Assembly: GCF_009828925.2 (NCBI RefSeq)
Contig: NZ_WUTY02000001.1
Location: forward strand, 1,456,492-1,520,491
Length of the DNA: 64,000 bases
Direction: 5' to 3'
DNA from: Methylicorpusculum oleiharenae
GTDB lineage: Bacteria > Pseudomonadota > Gammaproteobacteria > Methylococcales > Methylomonadaceae
Shown: one piece after another, positions 63,471 to 64,000 of the stretch
How the letters are laid out: every line of letters begins with the position of its first letter
How positions within the stretch are numbered: the first letter of the stretch is position 1
Program-made: the position numbers and the translations under genes
The notes under the pieces: generated by a model
Seen by the model: only the letters and a program-made list of their open reading frames with translations
The model's database searches: none
Told to the model about the DNA's origin: nothing

Positions 63471-64000
63471 ATGATAAAACTGAGTTACTTGGGCTATGGT
63501 GCCGGTTTGTTATTGGGGCTGGTCGTGGTCTTGAATTCTTATACGACAGTAGAGCCCGGACATAATAAAGTCGCAACATTGTTTGGCCGGGTTCAGCCGG
63601 AACCTTACGGTGAAGGCTTGCATATCGTTAATCCTTTATTGAATTTTGTCAGTTTTGATTTGCGGCAATTAACGTATACCTGGGAAAAGGTTCAGGTGCC
63701 CTCTCAGGATAAGTTGAAAACCTCCATGGATATTTCAATCACTTTCCAGTTGCAGGCTCAAAAAACGCCTGAAATTTTGCAGGAAACAGGGCAATTGAAT
63801 GATGTCGTTGATAAACATATTTCGCCCAAAGTTCGTTCATTATTACGAGAGGCAGGTAAAACCGTAACGCAATCACAGGATTTTTATCAGGATAATGTTC
63901 AGCAAGCTTTACAGAGCTATATGGAAGAGGGGCTAAAAGAGTACCTTGAGCCCAAAGGTCTGGTTATCAAAGCGGTTTTGTTTCGGGATATTACGCTGCC
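63471..64000 (+). CDS. SPFH/prohibitin-family membrane protein, cut by right edge
   Basis: The first 176 or so residues of an SPFH protein: N-terminal membrane segment (YGAGLLLGLVVVLNSY), then TTVEPGHNKVATLFGRVQPE, YGEGLHIVNPL, and the band-7 core MDISITFQLQ, VRSLLREAGKTVTQ and GLVIKAVLFRDITLP. SPFH proteins form membrane-bound rings and often control proteases such as FtsH. The ATG at 63471 follows AGGAAA. An in-frame ATG at 63444 is less likely. It continues beyond the window. Confidence 0.88.
   Translation, partial: MIKLSYLGYGAGLLLGLVVVLNSYTTVEPGHNKVATLFGRVQPEPYGEGLHIVNPLLNFVSFDLRQLTYTWEKVQVPSQDKLKTSMDISITFQLQAQKTPEILQETGQLNDVVDKHISPKVRSLLREAGKTVTQSQDFYQDNVQQALQSYMEEGLKEYLEPKGLVIKAVLFRDITL

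Overview
The window looks like chromosome from a gammaproteobacterial methanotroph (Methylococcales). This is an inference from an octaheme hydroxylamine oxidoreductase with its partner (haoAB), a Tat-exported TRAP binding protein, an Aas/LplT pair, a type III glutamine synthetase, moderate base composition and several secreted proteins ending in a VPLP/VPVP-x-A-W-L-F-G-S tail with a basic end. No rRNA or tRNA gene was seen.

Layout. 0-8.9 kb is housekeeping: a CYTH protein cut by the left edge, sodB, divergent molybdenum-cofactor/tungstate genes (moaC-tupB against moaDE), a DUF2797 protein, an isocitrate-lyase-superfamily enzyme and ilvB-ilvN-ilvC. 9-15.2 kb holds a small membrane protein, an iron alcohol dehydrogenase with an ABM monooxygenase, a DUF389 protein and glnN behind a probable sigma-54 promoter. 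15.2-20.9 kb is a four-gene minus-strand export operon (ABC protein, HlyD adaptor, TolC-like lipoprotein, Cys/His-rich membrane protein) whose ABC ATPase has lost several catalytic residues. 21.4-27.0 kb is a five-gene alternative Hsp70 operon (helical-repeat protein, J-like protein with PPD in place of HPD, GrpE, short DnaK, zinc-ribbon protein). 27.6-33.5 kb has a glutathione transferase, small unknown genes, haoAB and a BLUF photoreceptor.

34.6-42.7 kb is a decayed type I restriction locus. hsdR is open. hsdS is split by an IS1182-family element and also has a 3' deletion/frameshift, and hsdM lacks its N-terminal part. The locus contains a RAYT transposase gene and seven copies (one extended by a half copy) of a 28-bp palindrome with GTAG at its foot. 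Five of these lie inside open reading frames and are translated.

42.9-46.9 kb carries a TetR regulator and the aas-lplT operon, whose promoter contains a matching palindromic operator. 47.7-56.7 kb has a TakP-like binding protein, a fructosamine-kinase-family protein, rapA, an HDOD protein and a membrane-fused spermidine-synthase-like protein. 57.5-62.1 kb is a cluster of four secreted proteins with the same C-terminal sorting tail. Three are paralogues whose predicted mature proteins each begin with histidine and share two further histidines, which suggests a metal (possibly copper) site. The fourth is a PQQ-type sugar dehydrogenase. The last genes are a DUF2782 protein and an SPFH protein cut by the right edge.

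Two families of non-coding repeats, 160 bp and about 145-190 bp, cluster in the gene-poor stretches after 47 kb.
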